Source: Cutaneotrichosporon cavernicola
Lineage: Eukaryota; Basidiomycota; Tremellomycetes; Trichosporonales; Trichosporonaceae
Assembly: GCF_030864355.1 (NCBI RefSeq)
Contig: NC_083395.1
Location: 1,426,001-1,490,000 of the forward strand
Direction of reading: 5' to 3'
Length of the DNA: 64,000 nucleotides
Shown: one piece after another, positions 46,954-58,795 of the stretch
Position numbering within the stretch: position 1 is the stretch's first letter
How the letters are laid out: each line of letters begins with the position of its first letter
Notes under the pieces: generated by a model
The model's database searches: none
What the model was told of the DNA's origin: nothing
Seen by the model: the letters and a program-made list of their open reading frames with translations, nothing else
Made by a program: the position numbers and the translations under genes

Positions 46954-49542
46954 CTACTCAGCCGGTGGTGCTGCTGCTGGCGGCGGTGGCAGCTCCTCAC
47001 CCCTCCGCAATGCAGCTGCAGCGGCCGCGCCCTGCCCAGAGCGCTTGTAGTTGGTGAACTGGCGCGAGAGATGCAACGACGTCATAAAGTCGCCCGGGTA
47101 CATCTTGATGATCTGGGGTCAGCTCTATACATGAAACCACAGCTCACCTTGTTGTACAGGATCTTGCGCATGTTCAGCTCGCTGGACTGGCCTTGAATCG
47201 GCTGGCCCCATTCTTCCATCTTCTTGTTGATCTCGACCATCTCCTGCGTGTTCTCAACGAGCTGGCGGAAGATGTCCTTGAGGTCCTGGTCCTGTGCAAA
47301 GTAGGGCATCTTTTTGAGCTCGTTCTTCTTATCGCTGGCCATGTCGTCGATCAACTCTTGCTGCTCCTGCTTCTCCTGGTACTCGCGCTGTTGCCTCGCC
47401 CAGTCATCCTGCATCTCGTCAAGATGCGGCTCAAGGAGCTCCTTCCATTGCATCAGGCCTTCCTCCTCACACGCCTGCAGCCATTTCCAGTACTCATGGT
47501 AGCACAACTTGAGCACGAGTTTCTGTTGTCAGATTGAATAACACTAGCGAAACTCACGCCAAGAGTCAACTTGTTGTATGGCAACATCCCACAGAGCGCC
47601 AACACGAACGCCTTCTCCTTGAACGCTTCATAGCGCGTGTCGGTCGGCTCCTTGTCGACGACGCAGAGCAGGTCGTGATGGAATGCGGCCTCGCCAGCGT
47701 GCTGAAGCAGCGCCTTGAGATGCTCGGGGAACTTGCCCTTGTTGTTGGGATCCCAACCGTCTTCTGTCAGCGTCAGGACCAGAGTTCACTTACGCATTGT
47801 GCTCGCGTAGCGCAACTGACGCAATTCGTGCGCCACTTCCCCTGGGAAGGAGTCGTAAGGAGGCAGATATTTCTCCTCTTTCGGAGCATTCCTGAATAGC
47901 GAGCGGTCGATGAGTCCTTCGGTAGGGTCCCCTCCTTCAGGTGAGGGGGACATCGCGCCTGGGTGGTGTGAGCAACGAACGCTGAACAGGTAGAGAGCAA
48001 AGGCTGGGCCCGAGGTGCGTCGCGCCGGTCGCGCGAGTGAATCGCCGGTGCATCAAGAGTCCAGCTCGGCTGTGATGCTCGACAAGAGCAACAGTAAAGT
48101 CAACTCACGATAGCGAACGGGCCTTGGTTGAGATGGGCCGTCGTCGTCGTCGATGACAATGACTTCCTGTCTGTTCGACCTTGCGTCGCTCTTGGGCTTG
48201 AACTTCTCCCGGAGGGCGGCTGAGAGACTTGGGCGCGCCTCTCGCGGAGTCTTAACTCCCCGGCGCACAGGCTTGGGCCGTTTCGGTCCTCCGCCTTCTC
48301 TGGTTGGGTCAGCAACGTTCCCAACGACACTCACTCCTCCAAGAGCTCAAGCGGGCCCTGGTGGACAAAGAATCCCTCCTTCTTCGGACGCGCGACGTGC
48401 GTCGGGAGGTCGATGTAGACGTCCGAGTCGTCGATAAATTCGTCGTTCAAGTCGTACAGCTCACGTGGCGCGCGGCGGCCTGACTTGGTCGGCTGTCGTC
48501 AGCCCTGTCACGAGCAGGACTCACCTTCTTCTTCTTGCCCGTCTTGCCATAGTTGGCCCACTTGGCCTCGAGCCGTGCAGCAATAGCCTCGGCGTCTCTG
48601 GCCTCATCGCCAAAGCCAGAAGGTCCGAACGGGTCAGGACGCGGCCCTTCGCCGTTCTCCCCCTCGATGCCTTCGGGAGCACCGTCAGGTGGTCCCTCGC
48701 CGTTCTCCTGGGCGATCATGTCCTCGACAACGACATACGGTACGCCATTGGCGTCCTGCAGCTCGTATCCGGCCTTTGCGGCCTCCTGTAGAAAGTTCCA
48801 CTCGAGCATGCCTTCATCTGGCAACTGGACCTCGAGGCGGATAGTCGGCATGGGCGGCGGAGGCGGCGCAAGGTCCTCGGACGGCGAGCGCTTGCGCTTC
48901 TTCTTCTTCGGCTTCTCGTCCTTGGTCTCGCCATCGGGCTTGGCTTGACCGTTGGCAGTGGAGTCATCAGGCTCCTTCTTGACGGCGTCACCGAGGTTGA
49001 TATCGGCTCCGTCTGGGCCGTCGAGCGCGATAATGTCCTACGCTTCAGCTACATCCGTTGAATGCACTCACGTCGTCGTCGTCATCGTCGTCGTCATCAT
49101 CATCATCCTCGCTGTCATCGTCCTCATCGTCGTCTTCGTCGTCATCATCATCGTCGTCGTCATCCACCTCGATTGGCTCGCCAGAACCGGCCCCGTCGTC
49201 CTCGAGCCGTTCGTCAATCGCCATCGCAGCGTCGGGTTCGTCCACCGTGTCGACAGCGGAGGGAGTCACCGCGCGTGACGCGATGCGCGAGCCAGTGCGG
49301 GGTGATTCGTCAGATGCGTTGACGAGGTTGCTGATCGCATTGCGCGATGGCGTGTTCGGGTTGGACCGACCTGGGTCATGGTCTGATGGGGAGTGCGGCC
49401 GCTTTGTTGGTGAGAGAGAGTTGAAGGGTGATCGATGAACCGAGGGTGGACCGCGATTTGAAGTCGCCGAGGGGGATGCTGCGGGGGAAGGTGGAATGAC
49501 TCGCGGAGGTGATGGGTCCTTGTTGAGTAAGGAGGAAAGCAT
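46954..49542 (-). CDS. HPC2: HIR complex subunit Hpc2 / ubinuclein homologue, 8 exons
   Basis: Exons are 49542-49072, 49037-48525, 48492-48335, 48299-48109, 47958-47794, 47763-47558, 47522-47148 and 47112-46954, giving 745 aa. Hpc2/ubinuclein is part of the HIR histone chaperone that deposits H3-H4 independently of replication. The Hpc2-related domain is in exon 3: ELYDLNDEFIDDSDVYIDL...KEGFFVHQGPLELL. The C-terminal half has a helical middle domain typical of ubinucleins (YDSFPGEVAHELRQLRYAST; AFVLALCGMLPYNKLTLGKLVLK). An acidic run of about 40 Asp/Glu residues sits at the end of exon 1, and a KKKKRKR signal lies in exon 2. Introns are mostly 30-35 nt. The acceptor at 47959 (CTCACACCACCCAG, 150-nt intron) is the least certain join. 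Confidence 0.87.
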
Positions 49543-50795
49543 CGTTACAGAGGCCCTGGGCCAGTCCTATGCATGGAGGAGGCCCGGGTGGGGAGTAGAA
49601 TGGGTGTCTCTGAACTTGGATGGGGAGAGGTTATGTGAACAGGGGTGGTTGTTGGTGGATGGGATTGAGTTTTCTATGCAGTGGGTTTGAGAGGTGAGGT
49701 GTTGATGGTGGGGAAGACTGCGTGGATGGTGGTGGGAGGGGTGGGAGGGGCAATGTGCTTTGCAGTGGCGGGTGTGGGTTGCCTGGGGGTTGCCTGCCTG
49801 CCTGGGGTTTGCCTGAGGTGGAAATGTTTCGGAGCAACAAGGCCGCGTTTGCTACTCGCCCAGCCTGCTACAAGTGGCCTTGTGTGCTTGTGGTTGTGGA
49901 GGCCTGCGGGGATATTGGTGGCATACTGTATTGGCTTATTGGTATGTAGAGCCGTTTGTCGTGAGTCGCGGAGGGACCGGAGAACCGCATGAACCGTGGG
50001 GAAGGAACTTGTTCATCTACACGCGGTTCCTCGCGAGTGCTAAGTAAACGGAATCAACAATCAACGAATATTCAAGGGCATGTCGATGTAGACATTTTCC
50101 CAACCCGAAACAGAGGTGGAGGTTGACCAATTGCTGGTCCAAATGGTCAATTTACCTCTAATACGAAATACAAATATCATTGATACAAGTTATTAGCATC
50201 TTCAGGGGGGGCACCCAAGCTAAGCCGGCAAAGGGGAATTAGAAGGTTCCAAACTATCTGAAAGGTTGTTTCCAGTACCGAGTAAGAGTTGGACGGCATG
50301 CGCGATACTGTACGTCAACGCACATGCGGATACAAGTATACACCAAGTGGTCATGGGAGATGGAGGCGGCGGGGGGTTGTTGTTGCGTTCACAACGCAAC
50401 GTCACGAAAGTCGCGCTCTTCCACGAGTTCCTGGCATGTTGAGGGTTTCAAGTCTACCCTGGGGTATTAGTACTATTTTGCGTGCACCCCAGTGTTCAAT
50501 TTGATTCCGCCTCATTCGTTGGATTGGAGGTGGTTGCTTGGGTCCTCCTAATAACCCTTACTTTTGACCTGTTTGAAAGGCATAAAGGCAATGTAAGGGA
50601 GATCTGAGATTCAGGGACTCTTGTGCCGATCTCGCAGACCTCCCTTTTGCTTCACAGCTCGCAGCCCAAGGGCCCTTGTGAATCCTTCCCTCACAGCACG
50701 TATACCTCCCAAACCACAAACTTGTCCTTGCATCCAACTCTCTCCACCTCACACCTCACATCACACAACACAAACCAAACTCAACTCAACTCACG
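49543..50795. promoter_or_regulatory. 1.25-kb divergent promoter region
   Basis: The region lies between HPC2 (-) and the Cys-rich membrane protein (+). 49560-49960 is G/T-rich on the plus strand with TGCCTGGGGT repeats, and 50690-50795 is a CA/CT-rich leader. Open frames here show no domain. Confidence 0.45.
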
Positions 50796-52040
50796 ATGCT
50801 GTTCGCAGCACCCCTCGTCCTCCTCGCTCTCTCCGCTATCGGCGTGCGCGCTGGCAAGATGACCGAAGGCGAAGCCTGCGAGTGCGTCCTTTCTCTTGCC
50901 CTTGCTCCATCACCAGCTAACGCTCAGCCCGTCCCGCAACCGCCTCGACCAGGGCACCTACAACTTCCTTAGCGACTGTGACCCCCAGACGTATTGCGGG
51001 CCAGACAACACTTGCCTCAAGCGCGGATGTCGTCGCGACATTGTAAGGTCCTTTGCACGGCGCCACTGACGCGACAGTACCCCTACGGCTACTATGGTAC
51101 ACCGTACGACCAGCTCCCTTCCCTCTGCAAAGAGACCGAGTTGTACGTCTCCCCCAGCTCCTCTGCGGCCCCCTGACATATAGCTGCCCCGACGAGGGAA
51201 GTGGTTGCCTACCCAAGAGCCCGCTGGGCGGCCCTTGCCAGAAAGATCGCGATGGTCAGTTGCACACCTTTGTCTCGATGATCTGACGTGTCAGACCAGT
51301 GCCAGCCCCCACCCAACCAGAAGGATCTGGCGTCGTACCTCAACGTCAATGGATCGATCTGCCTCGGCTTCCAGTGCTACTATGCCAACGTGGAGATTGG
51401 CCAGCCTTGCATCTTTGACAACACTTGGTACGAGGGCATTGCGGACGACGGCACCACATTCTCGTACATGGTCTCGCGTGACAACTGCCGCAAGAACACG
51501 TACTGCGACGGCTCGACGGCTCTGTGCAACCAGAAGCGCGACAAGGGCCAGGGATGCACGGCCAACAAGGAGTGCAAGTCGTACAACTGCGTCATCGCCA
51601 AATCTGGAGAGTCTGGCGTGTGTGGTCGTGAGGCCGACGAGCCCCTCAAGCCCAAGACGTGGGTGTACGTGGTGATTGGCCTCGCAATCGTCATCTGTCT
51701 CGTTGGCGTCATGGGGGGCCTGTGGCTCCTCCACCGCCGCGCGCGCGAGGAGAACCAGGTCAAGCTCCAGGAGTACTACAACGAGCAGATTGCGTACCGC
51801 CAGTCCATCATGAGCATGTCGCACGCCAAGAACAGCCTCCTTTCCTTACCTGTAAACACGTCGGCCGACGCCGCGCGCGCCTCGCTCTATACCGAGCAGG
51901 ACAGTATGGGGCTCTCGACTTCGAATGGCCTCCTTCCTCCAAACATTCGCCGTGAGGCGAGCCAGGCGGGTTCGGACGACTCGGAGGTGTTACTCATGGA
52001 CCAGCAGGGCCAGGGCAACAACATGCGCTACCGCGGTTAA
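50796..52040 (+). CDS. Cysteine-rich single-pass membrane protein, 5 exons
   Basis: Exons are 50796-50881, 50928-51042, 51078-51142, 51184-51254 and 51295-52040, giving 360 aa. I do not recognise a named family. A signal peptide (MLFAAPLVLLALSAIGVRAG) precedes a ~210-residue ectodomain with about 20 cysteines in short loops (DCDPQTYCGPDNTC, KGQGCTANKECKSYNC, GPCQKD), so it is probably disulphide-bonded. One transmembrane helix follows (WVYVVIGLAIVICLVGVMGG) and then a cytoplasmic tail of ~115 residues rich in Ser and charged residues, with RRAREE next to the membrane. The topology fits a type I surface protein, perhaps a wall-sensing or adhesion receptor; this is inference. Introns are 35-46 nt, with CTAAC or CTGAC next to AG. 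The start has a good context after a CA-rich leader. Confidence 0.82.
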
Positions 52041-52498
52041 CTATAGACTCGGGCGTTATCTATGGACGCCACACCTTCATTACACACGACATTGACCGCA
52101 TGGACAATCGATGCATGACTGTACCACGAGCGGCGAGGGGGGTGAGAGCGCGGTCAGAGCAGAGGAGAGTGGCTGAGAGCCGAGAGTGGTGTGAGCCAGT
52201 GGGCAGTTCCGTGTCGGTGCTACTCACACAGCTGCCGAGGGGTCGCGCCAATGAGAATCGTTCGACTACCATCAAGCATCCACGACGAGCAAGTCGCACC
52301 GGGCACGGCGAGGAGTGGATAGGGACGAGAGTGATGCGTGAAGACTAACTCGCACGGCGATGCTCGTGCCAAGCGGCGAAGACGCCTCGTGTGGTGGGGG
52401 CCAACTCAACAGTCCTTGAGGGAGCCAACCTGCGCACACACGACCGAGGCAGCACTGCAGACTGATTCCACGCCTCCAGCGGATCACACTCGATGCAT
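52041..52498. other. Convergent intergenic region
   Basis: 458 bp lie between the stop codons of the Cys-rich protein and ARH1. No gene, repeat or RNA was recognised. Confidence 0.45.
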
Positions 52499-54205
52499 CT
52501 ACCCGAGCACCTCGAGCATCTCCTCGACAGTGCGGAACTTTTCCCTCTCCTCGCGCCCCGTCTTCTTCCCAAGCTCCCTCTCCGCCGCATCAATCCTCAA
52601 CCACCGCGGAATATCCACCACCGTCCCATCCTTGAGACCCCGTTCAATAGCCTCTGGGACTCCAGCCTCGGGCATAACCGGGATCGGGCTGCCCTTTGGA
52701 CGGTCAGGCCACCCCTCCCCATAATCCTCGAGGAGGGCCTCGACGAGCCCATACGCATCCTGCATTGTGCTGGCAATGACGCCGACCGGGCCGCGTGCAA
52801 CCCACCCAGCAGCGTACGCGCCATTAACGTGCCCCTCGTTATCGAGGACCCTCCCGCCGTCATTGTTCAGCCGGCCTTTCTTCTCGTCAAAGGGTGCAAT
52901 GGCGCTCGGTCCATCAATCGGTTCCGAACGGTATCCGACACTCTCGATCACCATTTGCGCAACCGACGTCTCGCGAGCATCCGTCGCACGCGCAATCATA
53001 CCACGCTCACTCTCGACCAACTCGTTGATCGCCCACTCGACGCCTCTAACATTATTAGAGGCGTCGGGAAGGAAAGCCACGGGAGACCGAAGGAACGCAA
53101 GCTCAAACGTCTTGCCGCCTGGTACGTCGACTGACGTGTCCATTAATCCGAGCATGCGGGTTCGTGGGCGGTCACCCTTAGCCATTTCCTTGGCTTGGGT
53201 CATGAGGCCTGCGTCGACGCCGGAGAAGTTGACGCCGAGCTTGACCATCTCGCGTAGTTCCTTGGTTGTGAATGCGACTTGGGCGGGCCCACGCCGACCA
53301 ACCGCCCGAACCCTCTCGACGTTACTCTTGGCCAGTGCGTCCAGGATGTTCTGGGGCAGATCCGACTTGTCTAGCGCAGACAGCGGCGAGAGGAGGATAC
53401 GCGCCACGTCGAGCGCGACATTACCCTGTCCGACTACATCCACGTCCTTAATAGTCGAGAGGTCAGGATTCAGGTCTGCAAAAGCGGGATGACCATTGTA
53501 CCACCCCACGAATGCTAGGGCTGGGTATACGTTGCCCAGCGGACTGTCGGTCGACGTGCTCCCCGATACCGAGGCTAGGGGGTTGGAAAGCGAGGCTCCG
53601 TATGTGAAGATTAGGGCGTTGTAGTGCGCCGCAACGTCGGGGAGGGGGATATGCAGCGCATGCGGGTAAGCGTAGGATGAGAGGCGGTCGCGAGAGAGCG
53701 ACGGCGGCTCGGTGCCCACCGACACATTGCCGAAGAAGTTGAAACGCGAGTCACTGGCCAGCTCGTCAAACTTGTGCTGGCAGTTCTTGGGTCAGCTACA
53801 TCCTCACAAGTTGACAGCTGATAGAACGTGTGCGGCGGAGGCTTGGGTGAAGCAGAGTGCGAGTCAGGAGCAGGTGGAAGGAAGGTGACGTTGGCCCCCC
53901 CACCTCTGTGATATCTCCTCCGAAGCGCATGCCCGTCTCCGACTCACCTTAACCTCGGGGTGATCTGGAGCCACACCGTAGCGCACAAGTCCATACGGCG
54001 TTGGCAGGCGCTCATACATATCCACTTTGACGCGAGAGCCCAAATCGCTCGAAGCCGGAAGGAGCTGGAGGATGCGGCTGGCCGCGTAGAATCCCGACGG
54101 GCCGGCGCCGATTACAGCCACCTTGAGCGGCGCACCGGGCGCTGTCGTGTAGTACGCACGCAATGGATGGCGTGCGCGCAATGTTGCTCGCGAGAGACGG
54201 AACAT
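52499..54205 (-). CDS. ARH1: NADPH:adrenodoxin (ferredoxin) oxidoreductase, mitochondrial, 2 exons
   Basis: Exons are 54205-53948 and 53785-52499, giving 514 aa. It is an FAD flavoenzyme that passes electrons from NADPH to mitochondrial ferredoxin for iron-sulphur cluster, heme A and (in other organisms) sterol synthesis. The N-terminus [19 protein letters not shown] is a presequence. The FAD site is [14 protein letters not shown], followed by [23 protein letters not shown]. The NADPH site is [18 protein letters not shown] with [17 protein letters not shown]. The C-terminal FAD-binding segment is [20 protein letters not shown]. The intron (162 nt, CTGACCCAAG) joins PEVK to [10 protein letters not shown] in phase 0, as expected from the family. 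Length is normal. Confidence 0.95.
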
Positions 54206-54425
54206 TGTGATGTGGTGGTGACGAAATAGGTGGAGGTCCGAAATCTCGTTCCAGTCCCTCCATCCAGTCCCTCCATCCATACCTATCATTTCACAGCTTG
54301 GGAGGCTTTTGAGATCATGCCAGACAGATTCATACGGGCCTGAAACCTCGGACTTGATCAGTTAAACATGGCACATCATGCATGATGTAAGATACACAGT
54401 TACAACACAATGCTCCTCTGACATA

Positions 54426-57400
54426 CTAGGCCTTGCGCGTCGCACGGGTTGGGTTGCGACGCACCGCCGGCGTCGGTGAGGAGAGTTCGTCCAGCAGCTT
54501 GCGAAGGTCCGCTGCTGCCTCCTCAAACTTCACGCCCCCTCTCACACCTGAGAGAAAGTCGGACGGCTCGCCCACAGTGGGCTTGCCGTCATCCAGCACA
54601 CTCCACGCTTCAAGCTGCGCGCGAACCGCGTCTGCCTTGAGGCGGAAGTGCTCTTTGATCTCCGCCTCGACTGAGGTCAGTCTCGACTCGGACTCGGTTA
54701 ATCAGCTGCTACTCACAAGGCTTTGGAGGTGACTTGATGTTGTTCGCCATGGCGTCGATGACAGTCATGCGCCGAATGTTGGCCGAGTACCTCTTGCTTT
54801 GCGCGGAACCTCCCTGTGTGGCCCAGCCGGGCTCGTTACAGTAAGGCTCCTCACAGAGGATGAGACTCTGGATGGAGATGAGGACTTGGAGAAGTGTCGA
54901 CTTGCCCGAGATCCATCCGGGCCCAGACCACGTGCCGAGAAGCGATAAACAGACTTTCCCGTCTGCGTACAGGTTTGGGTTGTAGCGGTACAGCCCACCG
55001 TTGGTCGTCATCGATTTGACGAGCGGGTTCGTCTGGTTGTAGCTGTGCGGAAGGAAGATGTCGAAGATGAAACACCCGTTCTCGTATGGTGTGTCTTTTG
55101 GACCAACAATCAAGGCCTTGAGGAGGTCCACACGTTCGTCGTCGACGCGGAGGAAGATCGACGTGTCCCACGCGGTGGGCAAGTTGGTGGTGAGGATGGC
55201 AAGCTCCTTCGCGATGGCGAGCGAGCGTCGAGGAATGTCCATCCCTACAAGCTTATGCGCCGCATCGTTGTAGGCGTGCAGGAACTGGGTCTCGTCGTCG
55301 GGACTGCGAAGGCTACAGTACTCGAAGCGCACTCTGGTTGCCCATTCCTCATCTGTGGTTAGCGAAACGGAAGTGTCAACCTGCTCACAGACTTCCTTCA
55401 CGTCGGTAATAGCAGATGTCGCCATTCCACCGTTGGGAGCGCCGAGACGAGGCAACGACTCAAGCATGCGGTCCACGAACTCCTTGCCCTTGGCTGCAGC
55501 CAAGAGCTTGTCGATGTTGTCGCGCGCTTTCAGTAAACGCTGGCTACAGGTGAGCGCATGCAGCATTCATTAACTCACCAGAAGTCGTAGAGAGCGCGGT
55601 TCTTCTGCCACTCGCTCTCGTCGGTGTCCTCGGGCTTCTCCGTGCTTCCCGAGAGACCCTTGAGCGCCGCCGTCGCCTGGATGACAACGTTCTCTAGCAG
55701 CTCGCGGGGACTGGGGCTGCCCTCATAGAGAATGCTGACGGACTGCGAGTCGGGTCCAGGTCCGATTTTGGCGGGGCGCATTGACGGCATCGCAAGCATC
55801 GTGGCGAGAGCTTCATGGCTGGAGACGATCTCAAGCCAGTCCATGAGTGCTCTATAGATGATAGAGCGGTTAGACATGTCCATGAGTGAGTCATTTCGAA
55901 GGAGGTCATTGACAAAACCACTGCGACGCCGAAGATGGGCGAGAGATGTAGGATGAACAAGCAGGTCGGAGGTGCGCGCGCCACTCTCGCGCTTCAACGT
56001 TGGCAGGTACACAGCGACCTGCGAGAGCAACGTCGCCGTCTTCTCGTCCTTCTCGTTCTGTGCCTTCTCAGCTGCAGCCTGTCCTGATGTCTGGCGTCAG
56101 CGAAGCTCTCGGTGTTTGGCTCACATCCTCATGGAATGAACCACTGTACCCGGTCCCCTTCTTCACGCCGTGGCGGACCGTATCGTCGCCCGACGACGAG
56201 TCGCTATCGGGCGCTGCTCCAATGATCATCTTGGCTAAAGACTTGATCTTCCGCTTCTTGGGCGCCGGAGAGGATATTTCCACCTGGGACAAGTCAAGGG
56301 TGCTTCCGAACGCCCCCTCGATCATGTGTAGGGCTACGCCAAGAGTAACGCCCTGTACGTGTCAGATTCTAACGAGTGCAAACAAACCTGGATGTTTGAG
56401 CAGTGAAAGAGCGACTCAATTTCGCCAGTGGAGGACGTCTTGGCCTTGTTCTTGCCATGAGCGGGCTCTCCACATGCGAGGCAAGTCACTTGCCCACAGC
56501 GCGGACAGGACTGTTCGATGATGCTGGAGAGATACCGGGTGTAGTTGGGAAAATCGGACTGGCGTGAGCGGCGTCGTGACGCCTAGTTTACGAAAAGAGG
56601 GAAGAAGTGCTCAGGCTTACGCTGAACTGTGTGTCCACAGTCGTTCGCGCACGCCATCGAGCCCTCCGAGAGGTAGTTGTAGAGCTGGAACAGGAAACTC
56701 TGCTCGCCTCCTTCGGGGCAACCGCTCATCCACTCGCCGCGACTGAGAATGCGAGTGTTGCGTTGGCTCGCTGGATTGCCAAGTGCATCCGTTTCACCTG
56801 GTGGCAGCTTGATGGTTGCGTAGATCTCTTCTAACACAGGTTCGACAAGCCGCTCAGCACGGTCCTTGGAAAAGAACACGCCTGCGTACGGGTCTTCTCC
56901 GCGCGGCTCTTCCGCAAAGTCTTCTGTCAACTACACACAATCTGGACAAACTCACCTCCCAGCTCGATCATGCCCACATCGTCATCGTCGAAATCGCTGC
57001 TCTCGGAGTCGGGTCTGTTGACCACACCGTCCATGGCTGAGGTCTCACGCGTTGATGATCCAGAAATAGGCGTCTGCCGCAGGTCAGCCAGTCCAAGGGC
57101 CAACATCCTTACCTGCAGCCCTGTTGCGTCTTCATTGCCGCTGTCTTCCGCATCCGACGCAATATAGTCAAACTCGCCTCCAAAGACGCGTTCCTGGAGC
57201 GGTAAGGGGAGTCCCAGATGAATGTGATGGGACTCACTGCTCCAGCCATAACGTCACCCTTGGAGCGTTTGAGGGCGGCACGGGCTCGCGGTCGCGGGAT
57301 GCCCTGGTGGTCAGTCTCGCTCCGACCAACGCGTCGGGTGGCGACGACGGAGTCCAACAGGACCTGCATGTCTCTGGGACCCTGGGCTTTCCCAAACCCC

Positions 57401-57725
57401 ACCCACACTTTCGCCGGCCTCGTCGTAGTCGGGCATCGTTCATGGGAAGTCCGTCGTGTGTTTCATCCTGAACGATACGGCGCACCGATCGAGGAAGGTG
57501 GAAGGGAAAGGTCCAGTCACCCATCTCGCACCCGATCAGGTGCGCCTAGTCTTTGACCAGGAGACACACCAGGAGACACACCACTGGGTGCAGCGCTGGA
57601 CAGCTCGCTTCTTCATGCAGCCTCGACGCTAACTAGTCACTCTGACGGGCCACGCGCTGCGCAGCGCCAGTCCCGCAGTTACCCACCATATCCGTGAGCT
57701 GGGTGATGGATGCCTCTAACGACAT
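54426..57725 (-). CDS. BIRC6-type ubiquitin-conjugating enzyme with cysteine-rich region, about 12 exons
   Basis: Proposed exons are 57725-57687, 57632-57582, 57545-57409, 57373-57238, 57193-57113, 57073-56956, 56923-56621, 56558-56388, 56352-56125, 56078-55579, 55543-54717 and 54670-54426, about 945 aa. The C-terminal UBC domain has FLRVDDERVDLLKALIVGP, YENGCFIFDIFLP and the active-site segment NPNLYADGKVCLSLLGTW (Cys near residue 785). EEPYCNEPGW and a helical tail follow, closely like human BIRC6/UBE2O. No BIR domain is seen. Upstream, CANDCGHT and CPRCGQVTCLACGEPAHG suggest a zinc-binding RING/IBR-like region, so an E2/E3 hybrid is possible. The first four exons are tentative. The join between 56621 and 56558 does not keep phase: the GTAAGC donor leaves one extra base. 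Either the site is misread or there is an indel. Confidence 0.72.
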
Positions 57726-58795
57726 GTTGGGCTGTTGATGGGTGATGAGTTGCTGTGAGTGAGAGATGTGACGAGTAGGGTGGCGGTTGTGATGATCAGC
57801 TATTGGTCGCTGTTGCTGTTTCGGATCCGGAGCACGCGTTCTTGACAATCGTCTCTAGACCGCCCCGCCTGATGTGGGTCACTCGAGGAGTAGGAGGGTT
57901 AATAGGGCTATGATCGAGAAGCAGAGTTTGGCAGGAGTGTTGGTTGCGCTGACTATATGTTGATGTTGGTCGAGTTAATGAATAGTGAAGACAGTGAAAG
58001 AGTGAGACAATGAAGTGAGGTCACAGATATCACTCACAACACCAAGTTTCCCACGAGCGCGGCGTGGGCCGTGATGCGGGCATGGCTCAACACGTGTTGA
58101 AGCTTAGACACGCGACCTCTACCTCCACATCTCATAAAGTCTGGGGTCCCCGGACTTTCATCAAGACTGGTGCCGACGGTGGTAGATTCGTGCCGACCAG
58201 GGAAATATTGGTCTGCCAACAACATGCTTGTCGTGTCATGGTCCGCACGTTCCGCGGGCGTAAGGGACCCGAGGTCCGGATGAGTTGATGAAGAGGAATG
58301 CGTTGGAGCCTGAGTGTGGAGGTGACACAGGTTGTTCAGGCTAAGCATTGGATGGTGGACATTTAATGGTACAGGTGACGTCTTTTGGTGCAGCCTGGTT
58401 GGGTCGGTTCGGAGCTTAACCGGTATTGGGACTAGGTAGGTTATAGCCTAACGAGGAGAGCAAGTTCGGCAGAGGGTTCAGTTCGGCACTCGCACCTACA
58501 ATGGACACTTTCAAACAGTGTGGGACATTTGGCGAGGAAGCGCTTTACGGATCCACAGCCCATCATTACCAGCTCAAACCGACCCCAATCTTCTCTTCAT
58601 CCCTCCTCTCTTCATAAAGCATACTCCATTTGATCCATTTGTAGATCAGCTACACACTTTAGCTTCTCAAAAGCACTTCGACACATAATCTCTGCTCGTC
58701 TGCTTGCTCTCGCCGAAAGAAGGCCCGAACGTAGTCGACAACAGCCGAGCTCCTTGTGCCCAGTCTAAACCCGGTCCAGGACACAGCCGAACGCC
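57726..58795. promoter_or_regulatory. 1.07-kb divergent promoter region, E2 gene / CAT2
   Basis: No gene is called. A minus-strand frame at 58348-58034 ends at a GTGAGT and could be a 5' exon of the E2 gene, but no partner acceptor with the usual signature was found. 58590-58795 is probably the CAT2 leader. Confidence 0.4.

Noticed and set aside
58034..58348. 104-codon minus-strand frame upstream of the E2 gene
   Set aside because: It ends at a possible GTGAGT donor, but no acceptor with the CTNAC-AG signature joins it to the E2 start; left as part of the promoter region.
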